Assembly: GCA_963682025.1 (NCBI GenBank)
Contig: OY821518.1
Coordinates: 142,886,529 to 142,950,528 of the forward strand
DNA from: Cordilura impudica
Lineage: Eukaryota > Arthropoda > Insecta > Diptera > Scathophagidae
Length of the DNA stretch: 64,000 nt
Direction: 5' to 3'
Position numbers and translations under genes: made by a program. The notes beneath the pieces are model-generated. The model was given only the letters and a program-made list of their open reading frames with translations, did no database searches and had not been told where the DNA came from. Below, one piece after another: positions 41,101 through 50,236 of this stretch (its first letter is position 1; every line of letters starts with the position of its first letter).

Positions 41101-44100
41101 CGGTAACCTTTTTTATTATTGCTTTCGACTACTTGAGTCATATTATAAGCAGTAATAAAAAGGTTGATCATTGTATCTATGCTGACGACCTTTATATCAT
41201 AGCATAAGATCAATCAAATGATAAAATTAAGCACGAATACTCACAGACTTTGCGGGCTATTGATAACTGGTCCAAAACCTCAGGTACAGATGTGTCGTTT
41301 GAAATAACGAGTCACCTGCATGTCTGTAAAAAACGAAACTGTAGTAATATTGACTTAATTTTCAATAGCATTCATATTAAAAATGTAGATAACTGTAAAA
41401 TGTTTGCCTTAAACATTGACCGTAAATGTAGTTTTAGAAACCATTCTAAATATTTTAAAAAAAATTTAACCAATAGATTAAATATAATAAAATATCTTTC
41501 ATCACCTAAGAGTTGTATGCATACTAACAGTTTACTTAAGGTGCTATTACACGAAGTGTTTTTTACATATGTACTGTCACTTTTTTTTATCCATATGAAA
41601 TTCCTCATGTCTGTCAAAATTGTCTTTTACATACGATTCATAATTTTTGCTATCACACGTGCGTATGTATTTCCGTATGACATAACCTCTAAATGTAAAC
41701 AACAGCTGATTTAATTTGTGAATTAACAAAAATTTTTTGTTAAATTGTTAATTAATACTAAACAATTTGTTATAAGGCCGATATTAACATACGCGTGTCC
41801 TATTTGGAGTGACGCTGCCAACTGCCACCTAAAACGCTTACAAATTATACAAAACAAATGTCTTAAAATGATAAATAAAAAGCCCTGGAGGTATCCTACA
41901 AATCTTCTTCATGAAGAAACAATTTATGAAAAAATTATCGATTTCATAACAAGGATTAACAACAATTATTTTGCCAAAATTGAAAATTCCTCTTACCCAC
42001 TGATAAGAGAATGTAGAGAAGTAACGTTATATTAAAAAGAAATCACCAAATTGAAAATTATATGCTTATAGAGGTCTATTATTTCTAATAAACCTTCTAT
42101 AAGCATATAAATATTTTCAGATAGTATTTGAATTTATTAAATCATATAAAGGTTTTTTCCCTCCCATTTTCCTTTAAAAATCATTAAAAAATAAAATAAA
42201 AACTATTTAATGTCTTTAGATCCTATATATTATTTGTTGCAATATCTATGTTAAGATAAGATCTCATATGTAAATATCAAAATTTGTTAAAATATGTAAA
42301 TAAAGGAAGAATATTTAATTGAAAAAAAACTAAACAATTTATTTTTCTTTCAATATTAATCTTTAAAATTTACTCTGTTTTTCTTTCGCCACAAGCAGTG
42401 TTGTATTTTCATTTGTTTGTCATGCAAAAATAGAACCTGTTCTAATTGAACAATGTACTTGTGACTTTCCTCATGTATTGTACATAAACAATGTTTCATA
42501 TGTATCACACGATGTGTACAACTTTTGTTGTGGGAAAATTTGACAGTACATATGTAAAAAACACATCATGTAATAGCACCTTTAGATTAGTAAAATCAAC
42601 CATCATGGGGAAGATCGACTATGGTCTCAAAATATACGGCAAAAAAATTTCAAATGGTAAGGTGTTAGAATGATTTTTTTTTTAATGGGACATATTGTCC
42701 CAATAAGATTTTTAAGTGGGATTTATTATCCCTATATAACGTTACGAATACAAGTTTTGTTTTTTTGTTTTTGAAGATAGCAAGGAAGAGATTAACGGAT
42801 AAGCAAATCTGCGGTAATCTGTTAGAACGCGATGAAAGCGCAAATGATGGTACTGACTTCAGTGACTCTGGATCCAACTATACTCCATCAGATGAAGAAG
42901 AATATAATATAACCGACTCAAGCGATGAATCCGGTAAAGATGTTGTGCTGTTGCACTTGGTACTGCTTCTGCTGCAGGTAATGAGATTGCTATTGATGCT
43001 GCTGTTGCACTTGATACTAATGTTGCTGACGGTGGTGAGAATGCTCCTGAAGCAGCTACTAAACAAGCTATTTGTAACGAAAACAATACATTTTTGCCGA
43101 AATATACAATGCCTGCGGACAGAGATGCAGAAGTATTATTAGATTTGACGCCTACGGCTACTGAGTATGAAGTCTTCCGGAAATTTTTCCCGAAGGGTTG
43201 TACATTCGCATTGCCGAATGCACTAATCAGAGGCTAACTAAGCTAAACGGGGTGAAAAATTCGAAACGCAATTTAACGGATGAATATGAAATTATGACCT
43301 TCATTGGAGTGTCATTAATTATGCACTACAACCACGTTCCAGCTATAGCTGATTATTAGAGCAACAACCCTTCATTGGGCAACGAATGTATCAAAAGGAG
43401 CATGTCTCGCGCGTAAGTTGCCACTAATTCAATTTATAGTTCGCTTGGCTGAGTCGCTTATAGCGGAGGGACTGAAGCACAAAGGACTTAAAACCCATAA
43501 GCCAGGCGGCCGGCCTTCTAAGCGGCCGAAGAAGGAGCTTTTGAATATTGGCGACCATTTGCCCAATGAAGGCACCTCGCGACGTCGTTGCGTTCGATGC
43601 ACTTCCATAGGGAAAGAAACCAGGACCAAATTCGTGTGCTCAGGATGCAACAATGTCCCTCCTGTTTTGCACTATTCCACCGATGAAACCATTTTCCAAT
43701 ATTTTTACTTTGAATTTGTTAAGTTCCATTCTGGATTGGGATATAATGTGGATATAATGATCTCCGACTTCTTATGTATCCCCAACATCTTATATTTTTG
43801 CCTTTTAACTGAATTTGCCGTCAAAATTTAAAAAAATCTACCAGATTTCTAATTCAGGGGTGAAAGGGTTAAACACAAAGAACATATTTTCATACATTTT
43901 AATGGAAAGTGGATGATCTTTTTCGAGTAGTAGTTAGCCTACTCCATAGTTTTTATCAGAATGTTTCAATATTTCAGGAGAGTAATCTATCAGTATACCT
44001 GAAGTATATGAAGTCAAACATCTTTGAAATGAATATTTTCATACATTTGTATGAAAAGTGGTCGAGCTTCAAGTGAAATTTAATTGTGATATTCTTCGAT

Positions 44101-47100
44101 TCCAAAAAGTATACATTTGTTATACTACTTATATTTATCTTTTTACATGTTTTCAAACATGAAAAATGTTAGTTTTTACCACTCAGTGAGCTCGAGTAGG
44201 CCCAAGCTCGAGTAATGGGTAGCTCTGGTTTATACTTATATTTATATATATTATATATTAAAAAAAATATATATATAATATATCTTACATTTCTTTAAAG
44301 AAAAAACAAACAAAAATGCTATTTAAGACGATACTATTAGAAATCTAACAAATAATAGATATTTTTTTGTTTTTTTAAATTACAATTATATTAAATTACA
44401 GCGAATCTTAACATGCATATAAGTCCAGGTTATTTGTTAATTTTGTTGTCTACTTCAATGCTTGGTTCTTTGATCGTCGTACAACTGTTCTACCATCGGC
44501 TACAAGTTGAAATTGTATTTGGGATTATAATGATAATACCGTTAGCTGAAAAAAGTAACATTGTTGTTTTTTATTGCTGGCTTACATGCATTATTCTCCC
44601 TATAGAGAATATTAGCTTTTGTCAATTTATTTTCAAAACATTTGAAAAATACGAATGACCTTATAATTATGAAATGCAGCTTATTTCCAGCAGTTAGTAA
44701 CGTCGTAGTTGTAGATTTTGTTTAAAAAATCTAAAACTTCTTAATCAGTATTTATTATAACTAGCAGATTCCAGCCCTCGAAATTCGAGTGCAAATTCTA
44801 GGAAGTTTTATTTTTTTTATTAAATAAGGACCCTAAAGGTATACTAATCAATTATAGCCAATTCACAAATCAACATAAAAAACAAACTCATTTTTATTAC
44901 AAACACATTAACAAATTTAATAAACACACACATAGCATTGTATAATTTTATGTATGTGTTAGTAGCAACTTTAAATGCAATTTGCTGAAAATAAAGGAAA
45001 AAATTTAAAAATCTGTAAATCTGCAAAACGGCTAAAAAGAAAAACCTTTCAAATAATACAAGTTTGGTCAAAATCGGGATAAAACGGTAGAACAAAACAT
45101 CGGTCACAAGAAATCGCCTAGCCTATTAATATTATAGATTAAAAACACGTTAAAATATCTTATTTCTATAGTGAAATTATTAAAGAACTATATTAGTGTC
45201 CTATTTCTATGTCCATGGCTATATATAACTCAACCTTCCGAAATGTTCCTGGTGAATATTTTACATCTAGTTTTGCTTTATTTCCCATGTCGACTATTTA
45301 TGCACTATATAAGTACTTACCACTATGTGATAAGGTTATAATGAATTTGTGTTGATGTTTTCAACTACCAAAAAATACTTGACCCACCCACCTTTTATTA
45401 TAGTGATCTACTTAGAATTTTAGTCGATTCATCCGTCTGTATGTGCATGTAATTTTGTATGAAAACTACAGATCGGCCATAGGACGTTCGCTGTTTAATT
45501 TATTACACCTAAAAATCAACTGTTAAAAAAAAATGTTACAATTTTCTGTTCGAGGTACTTTTTTTTAAAATATTTTTTTATTTTGATAGCAAAATTTAGT
45601 TACTGGATATTTTTTACTGGAAATGTACTCAAATACAACGCAATGTAGGCTAGGACCAAACAATTTTCGACAGAATCCACTTTTATAGTATATAAATGGA
45701 ATTATTGATATGTAGAATGTATACAATTTTCAGGATCTATCAATTAATGGTACCTTTGTAAACAGTGAAAAAATTGGTACCAACAGACGTCGCATTTTAC
45801 AAAATGATGATATCATCTCACTATCAAAGCCTACATATAAAGGTAAATCAATTAACAACAAACTAATTTATTTCTTATTTTTTTCTTCTTTTCTCTTTTC
45901 TCATCTACTTTATAATATTCCTTATTATTTTAGCATTTGTGTTTCAAGATCTTAGTCCAAATGAAGCGATAGGTTTGCCAATAGAAATTACTTCAAATTA
46001 TTATGTTAGTCGCAAGTTAGGTTCTGGAGCTTGTGGTTTAGTGCGTTTGGTTTACGATCGTCGCACATGCCTAGAATATGCTATGAAAATTGTTAAGAAA
46101 GACATGTTGGCAACTAGCACAAACCCAAATAATTTGAATGATCCTAATCGGGTAATGAATGAGGTTAAAATAATGAAGAGCTTGGAACACGTAAGTTAAA
46201 ATTTTTATTGGTTTTCAGATATTTGAAATTCCTTTATTTTAATTAGCCATGTGTTATTAAAATGCATGATATCGTGGATAAACCAGATTCGGTGTATATG
46301 GTTTTGGAATATATGAAAGGTGGTGATTTACTCAATCGGATTGTGGGTAATAAACGTTTGTCAGAAAAAGTTTCAAAATTATTTTTCTATCAAATGTGTC
46401 ATGCAGTTAAATATTTACACGACAAAGGTTAGTTGATATTAATAATTTTTTTTTTTTTTGTAATGAGAAATTATCTACATAACCCAGTGAGCGAACTCTC
46501 AATTATAAACTTTTTTTAAAATAAATAAACAAGAGAACAATTTAAAGGATAATTTAAAATTGTTAATAAAATAACGCAAAGTTATATCCAAACGTTCACT
46601 CCATTACAGCGTCCTGAACTTTTTAACAAATAAAGTTTCCAAAATATTTTTTTAATTTCGATATAAAATGTTCATCGTCGATTGAGTGCGATTTTTTTTA
46701 AATCCTTAAATAGTTTTTGAGTTGTTATATCCAAATTATAACTTCAAGATGAGGTAGTGAACCAAAACTACTCCACGAAAATTTTTATTTCATAAATATT
46801 TTTCCCTTAAGCTCTACATTACAAAATTTAAATTTTATCAAAATATTTATTATTGAGCCTTGTAGATAAAGCGTAGGATATCTTTGTTGTTGTATGATAT
46901 GATTGTTGTTTCTTATTTTTAAAAACTTGTTTTGAATAATTTAGAACTGTTTTAATAGACCAGATAGGACTCGCGTATTTTGAAATTGGTTTAATAATAC
47001 TTTTATAGAGGAAACTCTTGTTTTTAAAGTTCAAATGAGAATGTCTATTTAAAAGTGACCACAAAGCTTTCAACGATATTATTTTCAAAATATTTTCTCT

Positions 47101-47890
47101 GTGTAAAAATATATACAATATGAATATCAAACTCCATATTTGAAGAAGTCAATCATAAAAAAATGGCAAGGTTAATTGTCGCACAACTGGATAATAATTT
47201 TTAATCGTCGCTTAGTAGCTGGCCAGTACTATATGCAACATTCTTTATAAAATATTTAATTCTTTGAATTTAATTGTATACTCATTAAGGAATAACACAT
47301 CGTGATTTAAAGCCCGATAATGTATTACTCGAAACCTCAGACGAAGAAACTTTATTGAAAGTTTCTGATTTCGGGTTGAGTAAATTTGTACAGAAGGATT
47401 CTGTAATGGGTACCTTATGTGGCACACCTCTGTATGTTGCACCAGAAGTGTTGTTGACAGGTGGTCGAGGAGCCTATACTAAAAAAGTTGACATCTGGAG
47501 TTTGGGTGTAGTTCTATTTACATGGTATGTGGTGAAAATTGTTGAAATCATAGGAGAAATAATTTAATACTCTACCCTTTTAGTCTCAGTGGTACGTTAC
47601 CATTTTCTGATGCTTATGCCTCTACAGCCTGCGAACAAATTAAAAAAGGTCATTTTCGTTTTAATCACCCCTCCTGGATACATGTTTCTCAACGAGCTAA
47701 ATCAATAATTAAAACTATGCTCATTGTGGATCCACAACGTAGACCAGCTGTCGATGACGTTTTACAATGTAGTTGGCTTAAGGATGCAGCAATGTTGCGC
47801 GCTGCTAATCAACTGATGAAAATTGAACCTATGGAAACTGAAGACGAAGGAAACTTTATAGAACCACCCACCAAACATTCAAAAAGATAA
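28952..47890 (+). CDS. lok: loki / Chk2 checkpoint kinase, seven coding exons
   Basis: Joined exons (28,952-29,159; 29,318-29,475; 45,734-45,842; 45,934-46,190; 46,247-46,427; 47,290-47,524; 47,584-47,890) give one 484-codon frame plus stop, close to Drosophila Loki. It is the DNA-damage checkpoint Ser/Thr kinase of the ATM-Chk2-p53 pathway. An N-terminal FHA domain spans about residues 45-160 ([39 protein letters not shown]), where pThr peptides bind. The kinase domain has glycine loop [13 protein letters not shown], Lys in [43 protein letters not shown] and [10 protein letters not shown]. All introns have GT-AG ends and phases agree. Intron 2 is about 16.3 kb and packed with transposons; the others are 56 to 862 bp. 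The start ATG follows 'gggatataaata'; no other in-frame ATG lies near. Confidence 0.93.
29318..29475 (+). CDS. lok: loki exon 2 (first half of FHA domain)
   Basis: Acceptor TTGCTTTAG|AT. Encodes [35 protein letters not shown] and [11 protein letters not shown], ending in phase 0 at GAG|GTAAGT. The Arg of AGRG and Ser-x-x-His of RISKVHF are FHA signature residues. Confidence 0.92.
29508..30042 (+). mobile_element. Harbinger-like MITE (AGGCCNAGTTAGCC family), copy 1
   Basis: Ends AGGCCTAGTTAGCC and GGCTAACTAGGCCT, flanked by TTA at 29,505-29,507 and 30,043-30,045. The left loki arm shows the empty site with a single TTA near 22,828. A second foldback with CATCGAGCATTATG / CACGATGCTTGATG text is nested at about 29,572-29,810. 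Copy 2 is at 58,606-58,859. Confidence 0.88.
30090..30275 (-). repeat. Fragment of dispersed repeat R
   Basis: Matches the minus R units (GGTGAAAATCGGTCCATGTT, TCCATTAATGAGTA, GAGCTGCTTCCCGATCTGCA) with internal deletions. Confidence 0.75.
30283..30703 (-). mobile_element. Jockey LINE 3' fragment (minus)
   Basis: Reverse complement matches the last about 420 bp of the Jockey copy at 20,160-22,597, from ...[17 protein letters not shown] coding end through the AAATAAAGGAAGAATAT tail. 5'-truncated. Confidence 0.85.
30704..32815 (+). mobile_element. LINE copy 4, 5'-truncated, in loki intron 2
   Basis: Same family as copies 1-3. Text: [70 protein letters not shown], a frameshift within the YADD region (near 31,770), [33 protein letters not shown] and a C-terminal [15 protein letters not shown] region. 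Multiple stops and frameshifts. The 3' end has the stem-loop AAGTATTAAAAATACT, then the same about 125-bp tail as copy 1 (TTCATACAGCTTATGCTGCA ... GGACCTATGCAGGG) and an (ATT)n end. Confidence 0.87.
32840..35215 (-). mobile_element. Jockey-clade LINE, minus copy in loki intron 2
   Basis: ORF2 fragments in order on the minus strand: endonuclease C-part ([20 protein letters not shown] at 34,739), linker ([35 protein letters not shown]), then after a TA-expansion frameshift near 34,015 [73 protein letters not shown] (YADD changed to YADN) and [18 protein letters not shown] to [12 protein letters not shown]. 5'-truncated in the endonuclease; the usual 3' end is missing. Confidence 0.87.
35335..35550 (-). 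pseudogene. Second arrestin-domain-like fragment (inverted relative to 868-1,120)
   Basis: Reverse complement begins CTCAGGGCCGAAAGGAAGGA and runs ATTACTATTGGTCCAGTTGC, then text [25 protein letters not shown] and GTIPLAS-like. The CCCAGGGCCGAAAGGAAG leader occurs three times in the window (about 292, 897 and 35,515). Confidence 0.4.
35744..35974. repeat. Short tandem repeat, about 65-bp unit
   Basis: CTATTACCATTTCCATGATA followed by TATATTTG and AATTCTTTGAA-type text recurs two to three times (about 35,815-35,955). The minus-strand ORF it creates ([11 protein letters not shown] ...) is a by-product. Confidence 0.65.
36284..36385. repeat. Small MITE with ACCGCCTAAGT ends
   Basis: Inverted ends ACCGCCTAAGT and ACTTAGGCGGT separated by about 80 bp. 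Flanks ATA/TAA are compatible with a worn 3-bp duplication. Confidence 0.6.
36425..36625 (+). repeat. Fragment of the AGGTGCTATTACA MITE family
   Basis: CATACGATTCGTAATTTTTC, CTTGACATAACC, ACAACAGCTG and TAAACAATTTATTTTTCTTT match the interior of the MITE at 41,539-42,581. Ends are lost. Confidence 0.6.
37020..37280. repeat. Region with repeated TCGGCA boxes near a pogo-type element
   Basis: AGTCGGCAG, GGTCGGCAT, GCTCGGCAT and TGTCGGCAT occur within 240 bp (about 37,050-37,275). Could be a terminal or subterminal region of the pogo-like element whose transposase lies at 38,205-39,030; the opposite end was not identified. Confidence 0.4.
37534..38160. repeat. Minisatellite, six units of about 95-113 bp
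   Basis: Each unit has CATTTCCCCTCATCCGATCG, ATCTGAAACTTGG, a spacer, GATTAACTTTGACATAGTCA and CGCACAGTCACGGAGTGAT. The CATCCGATCGATCT-like block starts near 37,541, 37,635, 37,748, 37,861, 37,961 and 38,065. Confidence 0.85.
38205..39030 (-). pseudogene. Pogo/Tigger-type transposase, C-terminal half
   Basis: Minus-strand text [28 protein letters not shown], stop, [18 protein letters not shown], then [20 protein letters not shown] and a charged tail ending KLQRQKIII. LPPNTAHxxQPxDVxVFxPLK followed by a GFRKCGLYPF-like segment is the end of the DDE_1 domain of pogo-superfamily transposases. One stop (about 38,917) and absence of the N-terminal HTH and first catalytic Asp residues mark it as dead. 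Confidence 0.85.
39031..39829. other. Intronic AT-rich DNA with poly-T and GAAACCGGT motif
   Basis: Holds a long T run (about 39,151-39,177) and 'ctgatgaaggctcaatgccagaaaccggtctg' style text at about 39,538-39,570, which may be a worn retroelement end; no gene seen. Confidence 0.35.
39830..40790 (+). repeat. Degenerate satellite-like array with CTACTACTCGAAAAAG
   Basis: Variants of CTACTACTCGAAAAAG recur at about 39,973, 40,169, 40,364, 40,503, 40,646 and 40,777, spaced 130-196 bp, each followed by a TCGANNACTTTT-like block and preceded by a GATAGATTACTC- or AAACATTCTGA-type block. Related pieces lie at 3,575-3,815, 8,288-8,392 and 43,873-44,230 (minus). Confidence 0.7.
40790..41538 (+). mobile_element. 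I-clade LINE, RT fragment (plus)
   Basis: Text [89 protein letters not shown], stop, [36 protein letters not shown] and [18 protein letters not shown]. It is the same family as the minus element at 8,774-17,287 and carries the same stop after YIIA. It is split by a MITE at 41,539 and resumes at 42,585. Confidence 0.87.
41539..42581 (+). mobile_element. Harbinger-like MITE (AGGTGCTATTACA family) carrying a Jockey fragment
   Basis: Starts AGGTGCTATTACACGAAGTG and ends CATCATGTAATAGCACCT, flanked by TTA (41,536-41,538; 42,582-42,584). Removing it rejoins the I-clade frame ([14 protein letters not shown]). A Jockey 3' fragment (41,767-42,325) is nested within. Sister copy at 56,659-57,150. Confidence 0.87.
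41767..42325 (+). mobile_element. Jockey LINE 3' fragment nested in the MITE
   Basis: Text [58 protein letters not shown], then the family's 3' UTR to AAATAAAGGAAGAATATTTA. 5'-truncated. Confidence 0.88.
42585..42660 (+). mobile_element. I-clade LINE fragment, continuation after the MITE
   Basis: [20 protein letters not shown] follows directly from NSLL on the other side of the MITE. Confidence 0.8.
42686..43868 (+). mobile_element. piggyBac-like transposon, decayed, internally deleted
   Basis: Candidate TTAA duplications at 42,682-42,685 and 43,869-43,872; the right end reads CAGGGGTGAAAGGG|TTAA. The coding remnant includes an acidic N-terminus ([34 protein letters not shown]), [12 protein letters not shown], then in shifted frames [20 protein letters not shown] and [24 protein letters not shown] joined to the C-terminal part [38 protein letters not shown] and RTKFVCSGC (Cys-rich zinc ribbon). 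The catalytic core between SMSR and LPLIQF is deleted, and there are frameshifts and stops. Confidence 0.82.
43873..44600. repeat. Right arm of the distant inverted repeat
   Basis: Reverse complement of 3,195-3,815 plus 8,288-8,392 in uninterrupted form. Provides the empty site of LINE copy 1 ('cttcaggtatactgatag' on the minus strand near 44,003). Confidence 0.8.
44413..44658 (+). CDS. Hypothetical small hydrophobic protein, right copy
   Basis: [20 protein letters not shown] then [17 protein letters not shown] and [13 protein letters not shown]. Homologous to 3,119-3,379 over about the first 64 codons. Two hydrophobic stretches; no family recognised. Lies inside loki intron 2. Confidence 0.25.
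   Translation: MHISPGYLLILLSTSMLGSLIVVQLFYHRLQVEIVFGIIMIIPLAEKSNIVVFYCWLTCIILPIENISFCQFIFKTFEKYE
44761..45138 (-). mobile_element. Non-autonomous Helitron, copy 2
   Basis: Minus strand starts TCTATAATATTAATAGGC and ends with a CTCGAATTTCGAG hairpin then TGGAATCTGCTAG, between host A and T. Same structure and orientation as 8,395-8,773. Confidence 0.85.
45139..45733 (+). other. lok: 3' end of loki intron 2
   Basis: From the Helitron to the exon 3 acceptor (ATACAATTTTCAG|GATC). It holds an R-repeat fragment and AT-rich DNA; no other feature. Confidence 0.6.
45300..45495 (-). repeat. Worn fragment of dispersed repeat R
   Basis: ACCACTATGTGATAAGG, CAACTACCAAAAAATACTTG and CATCCGTCTGTATGTGCATG resemble the 3' half of minus R units at lower similarity. 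Confidence 0.55.
45734..45842 (+). CDS. lok: loki exon 3 (end of FHA domain)
   Basis: After [27 protein letters not shown] and [16 protein letters not shown]. DLSxNGTFVN is the FHA signature that follows the exon 2 text directly. Donor AAAG|GTAAAT. Confidence 0.93.
45934..46190 (+). CDS. lok: loki exon 4 (kinase N-lobe)
   Basis: After [63 protein letters not shown] and [13 protein letters not shown]. It contains the glycine-rich loop and the catalytic Lys. Donor CAC|GTAAGT, phase 0. Confidence 0.95.
46247..46427 (+). CDS. lok: loki exon 5 (kinase hinge)
   Basis: After [40 protein letters not shown] and [13 protein letters not shown]. Donor AAAG|GTTAGT is a slightly weak but usable GT. Confidence 0.94.
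46828..47135 (-). mobile_element. Jockey-like LINE fragment in loki intron 5
   Basis: Minus text [37 protein letters not shown] and [10 protein letters not shown] aligns with the C-terminal ORF2 text of the Jockey copies ([37 protein letters not shown]) but is more diverged, so it is an older or different family member. Confidence 0.75.
47290..47524 (+). CDS. lok: loki exon 6 (catalytic and activation loops)
   Basis: After [65 protein letters not shown] and [19 protein letters not shown] and APE motifs are intact. Donor ACATG|GTATGT. Confidence 0.95.
47584..47890 (+). CDS. lok: loki exon 7 (kinase C-lobe, stop)
   Basis: After [67 protein letters not shown], ending EPPTKHSKR, a basic tail like the nuclear signal of the fly protein, then TAA at 47,888-47,890. 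Confidence 0.94.
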
Positions 47891-48442
47891 ATAATTTTTA
47901 ATTGTTAAATGTTAGTTTATAATTATAACTAAAAACTCATTTTATCTCTCAGGTGGCCAAATAGAGTATTTTCAGTTCTAGTTTTGTTTTCTCATGTACA
48001 TATTCATTATATTTATTTTTTTTTGTAAAATAATTACTTAAAAAGTTCATTTGATATGAAGAATTCATAAATTTATTATACAGTTATACCAAACCCAACC
48101 CCTTTTGATATATGTACATACTTATGTATGCATTGACATGTCTTGAAACTCTATTGCTTTTTACAAAAATATGCATTTATTGAACAAATGGAGTTGTACG
48201 TACTCAAACTATTTTTGTGTTTTTTGAAAATTAAATGTTTTATGTGTTTGTATTAAAAAAAAAAACATATTGCATATACAAAAATATTATTGTTTAATGT
48301 TTTTTTTCATGGTCCTTAATTTTATTTTAATTTATGTTTTACTATTACATTCTCTGTATTATTAACAATCTGAGCTTTTAAGGCTTTTTATATAAAAATG
48401 AATGTGCGTATATATCAAGTCTTTTTATTTAATATAATTTAT

Positions 48443-48448
48443 AATAAA
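48443..48448 (+). terminator. Candidate loki polyadenylation signal
   Basis: First good AATAAA after the stop codon (about 550 bp downstream); another at 48,553-48,558. No transcript evidence. Confidence 0.35.
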
Positions 48449-48559
48449 TGTTTACAATTTTATTTATTTTTGAAAATAAGCGTTTATAGTTTTCAAAGAA
48501 ATGTAAAAAGTTTGTAATTTTAATTTATACGTCACTGCAAACAGAGAATGTGAATAAAA

Positions 48560-49277
48560 CCGAATAGTCAGTTATACGCGTAAATATATTTAACAAAAGA
48601 ACACGAGAGGTTTGTATGAAAAAAAACTAGTTAAAAAGAAAAGTTGAAGCGTCTTATATAGAGTCCAACAACACTTTTCACTTGGTCAACTAGTGCAGCC
48701 GACAAACAAGCAACGACAGCCAACGCGTCATGAAGCTTGTATTGCGATTGCAATAACTGAACGTTCTTTCACAACAACCTGCAAACAGAGAATGAACTAT
48801 TCTCGTTAGTTGCTCTGCTTTTATACACTGTCGTATTGAGAGATCGTCAAATAAACCATCTACAAAAGAGCTCAGTCTATCAGTGTTCCCATAATTTTAA
48901 ATTGTAAAGATGCTAAATTGCAAAAAAAGAATGCTAAAACGTACTCGAGTCAAAAAAGATGCAAAATTTCTTTTTCAAATTTAATTACCTTTTCATTGAG
49001 AAATTAAATACTTAATAAATTCTTGGTTTTTCAATGGAAAAATTAATATGAAATATATTTTTGAAATAAAGTTTTTGAATTTCATCTAATTTTTTTTTAA
49101 TTTCAAATTGAGTTTTTTTAAATTTAATTTTAGAGATTTTTTTATTGCAAATAGAACAGAATTTACATTGCCAAAAGATACGAGCATATTACAATAATTG
49201 GTTTATGGAATCTAACATTTCTGTGATGTCTTCATCTTCAAGTGCTTCTTGGCTTTGATATTTTTCTGACGATCTAA
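48560..49277. other. Intergenic DNA, no gene recognised
   Basis: Contains a 15-bp direct repeat TGCAAACAGAGAATG (48,536-48,550 and 48,780-48,794) around a 230-bp stretch of less AT-rich DNA. No coding text. Confidence 0.4.
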
Positions 49278-49921
49278 TTTTGCCCTTATTATGAGTTGCA
49301 TTCGATCTTCGCTGGCTATCGAACATCAACTATCGAATGTCAAATTCGTATTAAGAGCTGGCAGCATGGTCGAAAATTTCGTTGTACAACGAATTTTCAA
49401 TCGAACACAAATTTGCTTTCGATGCTGGATGGCAGTTTGTAAAACTTAATGAAAAAATAAGTTGTAAATTATTTTAATTTCATGAGATTGATCTGTCTTG
49501 TGTGCATTGCCGCAGCAGTTCATCTGTAGCAGACAGCGATTCCATAAACGCTTCCTTGCAGTCGAAAATTTGCTATAAATCTGCAAACAAATGGTACGCT
49601 TGTTAAAACCTCGCATATATACGTAGTGGAATCCATTTCCAAAATGTTGGAAGCATCTCTCATGACGAAGCATTCTTCTTCATCAGACGATCATAAAACC
49701 ATAATTCCATGTTAATAAATAATTAATTATTTTTTTCTTTAATAAATTTGCAAACAATGTTTATTCATAGTGCCAGCTAATAAATATGTACTATTGTGAA
49801 TGATCCAATTGAGTGAAATTCACAATAGCGCTATTTTATCGAATGTGCGCCATAATACCAAATGAAAATTCGTTCGATCAATTAATTCGACCACAATCGA
49901 AAGTTGCTCATAATAGGCACC
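49278..49921. mobile_element. Probable foldback element (TTATGAGTTGCATTCGAT ends)
   Basis: Left CCCTTATTATGAGTTGCATT and right ATCGAAAGTTGCTCATAATA are imperfect inverted ends. The interior has a near-palindrome (TTCGTTGTACAACGAA). Short coding-like text on the minus strand (NMLRHERCFQHFGNG) is not assignable. Confidence 0.45.
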
Positions 49922-50236
49922 TTTTTTATCATCGACATCGCTCGGGTCTATTTCATGTATTTTTGTTAGCTACAAAATCAGGACAAACTTATTGTACCCT
50001 GTACAACGAAATGATGTAGTATATAAAAATTCTTCCGAAATGAATGGAAAAGGCTCTAATATATGTACTTTCAAAAATACATGTTACTTTTTTGGCGTTC
50101 CATTTTAAGCAAACTAATCTGAAGAAAAATCACTAATGCGTAAAGGCGTATTTTTCTAAGTTTTTCCGTACTTGTTTAGGTTTTTTTTATCCTCCCTAGA
50201 GCAATGAAAAGGGACACGTAAAAATGGGAAGGCAAA

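Noticed and set aside
42765..43142. Acidic/leucine-rich ORF as a host gene
   Set aside because: The text continues in shifted frames as a piggyBac transposase and sits between TTAA sites.
48536..48794. Possible solo LTR or short LTR element marked by TGCAAACAGAGAATG direct repeats 244 bp apart
   Set aside because: No TG...CA ends, primer-binding site, polypurine tract or second full repeat; the 15-bp match alone is too weak.
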